A stretch of 33,745 bases of DNA from positions 1-33,745 of the forward strand of contig WYBA01000425.1 in NCBI GenBank assembly GCA_011526095.1, read 5' to 3'. Origin of the DNA: Myxococcales bacterium (GTDB lineage Bacteria; Myxococcota_A; Polyangia; Haliangiales; Haliangiaceae). Under the pieces are notes generated by a model, which was not told where the DNA came from, searched no databases, and worked only from the letters and a program-made list of their open reading frames with translations. Of this stretch, positions 32,737 to 33,745 are shown in pieces. Every line of letters starts with the position of its first letter. The first letter of the stretch is position 1. Position numbers and translations under genes: made by a program.

Positions 32737-33635
32737 GAGCGAGGGGCTCCCTCGTTGGGCGTGGGCGGCGTCGCGCCGGCGCGCCGGAGGTAGTGCGCCA
32801 GGCCGACCGCGATGATGAGGACGGCGGCGAACACGCCGGCGCCGAACATCATGAGCTGTCGGCCGAAACGGGCCTTGGAGTTGGCGGTGGGGTCCCAGTG
32901 GAAGCAGCGCTGGAGGAAGCCGACGGAGGCCGACGGCTCGGCGACGCCAGCGCGCATCACCGACTGCCGGAGCTCGACCGGATCGAACTGGATGCCGTGC
33001 ACGTAGCGCGTGACGGTACCCGAGGGCGAGAGGAACACCAGCACGCCGGGGTGCGCCCATTCAGCGCGGTCCGCGACGTAGTGGTAACGGACGCCGACGG
33101 CGTCGGCGAGCGCGCGGATCGCGCGGTCGTCGCCCTCGGTCGCCGCGAGCAGGAAAGACCAGCCGTCCCCGGCGGCGGAGGAGCGCAGCGTCGTGTCGCG
33201 CTCGCCGAGCTTGTCGAGGTAGCCCTCGCGCATGTCGACGGCGCGCGCGAGCTCCTCGCGCGGCTCGATCACCACGGTGATGATGCGGAACTGCCGGCCC
33301 GCCGCGAGCTTCATGTCCGGCAGCGCCGCGACCAGCCCGTTGAGCTGCATGCTGCACAGCATCGGGCAGCTCGCGTAGTTGAACGTGAGCACGACCGGCA
33401 GGTCACCCCGCACCAGCTCGCCGAGGCTGACCTCGCGCCCGTGGTGATCGCGGAACCGCAGCGACAGCGGCACCTGGGCGCCGAGCTGCTCGTCGACCCG
33501 CACCGCGGCGAGCGGCGCGGGCGCAGGCGTGGTCGGCTCGCCGTCAGCCGCGATCGCGGCCGACGCCGAGTGGCTCGCGAGCGCCCACGCCACGAGGGCG
33601 GAGGCGATCACGGCGCGCTGGGCGCTAGTTGCCAT
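32733..33635 (-). CDS. SCO1/SenC copper chaperone for CuA assembly
   Basis: 300 residues from ATG 33635. N-terminal signal or anchor (AVIASALVAWALASHSASA), then a thioredoxin-like domain facing the periplasm. Copper ligands are Cys90 and Cys94 in FNYASCPMLCSMQLNG and His195 in EWAHPGVLVFLSPSG. A second membrane helix lies near the C-terminus (LMMFGAGVFAAVLIIAVGLAHYL), which is less usual and seems to anchor both ends. SCO proteins deliver or reduce copper for the CuA centre of subunit II. The stop overlaps the start of that subunit's gene, so translation is coupled. Its own start overlaps the end of the upstream gene by 11 bases. Confidence 0.95.
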   Translation of the reverse strand: MATSAQRAVIASALVAWALASHSASAAIAADGEPTTPAPAPLAAVRVDEQLGAQVPLSLRFRDHHGREVSLGELVRGDLPVVLTFNYASCPMLCSMQLNGLVAALPDMKLAAGRQFRIITVVIEPREELARAVDMREGYLDKLGERDTTLRSSAAGDGWSFLLAATEGDDRAIRALADAVGVRYHYVADRAEWAHPGVLVFLSPSGTVTRYVHGIQFDPVELRQSVMRAGVAEPSASVGFLQRCFHWDPTANSKARFGRQLMMFGAGVFAAVLIIAVGLAHYLRRAGATPPTPNEGAPRS

Positions 33636-33745
33636 TGCCTCCCGCGCCCGTGCCGCCGGCCGGAGCCGGAGCCGCGCCGCCGGCCGGAGCCGGAGCCGCG
33701 CCGCCGGCCGGAGCCGGAGCCGCGCCGCCGGCCGGAGCCGGAGCC
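33625..33745 (-). CDS. C-terminal end of the gene upstream of SCO, partial
   Basis: An open minus-strand frame enters from the right edge and ends at TAG 33625-33627, overlapping the SCO start by 11 bases. Only the tail is visible: perfect repeats of A-P-A-P-A-G-G-A followed by GGTGAGGNGN. In many Myxococcota and related phyla the alternative complex III genes (act) stand just before SCO and caa3 genes, so this may be the last act subunit; that is inference only, as nothing of its core is in view. The overlap, strand and in-frame repeat length support coding. Confidence 0.6.
   Translation of the reverse strand, partial: APAPAGGAAPAPAGGAAPAPAGGAAPAPAGGTGAGGNGN
33652..33745. repeat. 24-bp perfect tandem repeat running off the right edge
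   Basis: Three perfect copies (33652-33675, 33676-33699, 33700-33723) and a partial one (33724-33745) of a 24-base unit starting gccgccggccggagccggag. The total copy number is unknown because the array continues past the window. The unit length is eight codons, giving A-P-A-P-A-G-G-A in the minus-strand gene. Confidence 0.97.

Overview
The window is very GC-rich (above 70% by eye) with strong G/C third positions, so long spurious reading frames cover nearly every real gene. A delta-type proteobacterium of the phylum Myxococcota, perhaps near Haliangium/Kofleriaceae, is the best guess. The clues are FHA-domain sigma-54 activators, HEAT/DUF349 proteins, VWA-type lipoproteins with 'D..PDA' spacers, MeaA-type mutase, and an A2-type caa3 oxidase next to SCO. 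This rests on gene content only; there is no rRNA or marker tree here.

Left part (1-6803, all minus strand): a tightly coupled operon reading glgB, GH57/DUF3536 glycosidase, universal stress protein, a cysteine-cluster protein, and an unrecognised protein cut by the left edge. Several junctions are 4-bp stop/start overlaps or 2-bp gaps. Glycogen branching is thus tied to an alpha-glucan-type GH57 enzyme and a stress protein.

6932-12286: a divergent lipoprotein gene, a small two-helix membrane protein, a 1056-residue HEAT+DUF349 protein, and a 213-residue protein that looks like a stand-alone paralogue of the N-terminal HEAT part of that larger protein.

12337-16203 (minus): a sigma-54 activator with an FHA sensor domain. 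It is followed by a six-cysteine secreted protein and a lipoprotein made of two copies of a module with a C-x-A-A-H-D-H-C motif. A good -24/-12-like element lies just before the secreted protein. A 24-bp repeat that copies the last seven codons plus stop of the activator sits in between.

16270-18334 (plus): an MprF-like flippase-type membrane protein, then an isolated rbfA-like gene with a possible 10-codon leader ORF.

18339-23098 (minus): MeaB-type GTPase and ethylmalonyl-CoA-mutase-like MeaA, then an SRAP/YedK protein with a C-terminal clamp-binding-like motif, and an EamA exporter. Three 15-bp palindrome-bearing repeats precede meaA.

23129-28234 (plus): pterin carbinolamine dehydratase, an ECF sigma factor overlapping a FecR-like membrane protein, a PilZ-like protein with an unfamiliar C-terminal helical domain, and a VWA-like lipoprotein.

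28372-33745 (minus): caa3 cytochrome oxidase operon reading (partial upstream gene) - SCO - coxB(II + heme c) - coxA(I) - coxC(III) - coxD(IV). It ends at a strong bidirectional hairpin terminator. Subunit III carries a roughly 180-residue cysteine-rich insertion on what should be the periplasmic side, the most unusual protein feature seen here.

No tRNA, rRNA, CRISPR array, transposase, integrase or phage gene was seen. No gene-free stretch exceeds 300 bases; the largest gaps are about 208 (14604-14811), 192 (26654-26845) and 165 (21292-21456) bases.
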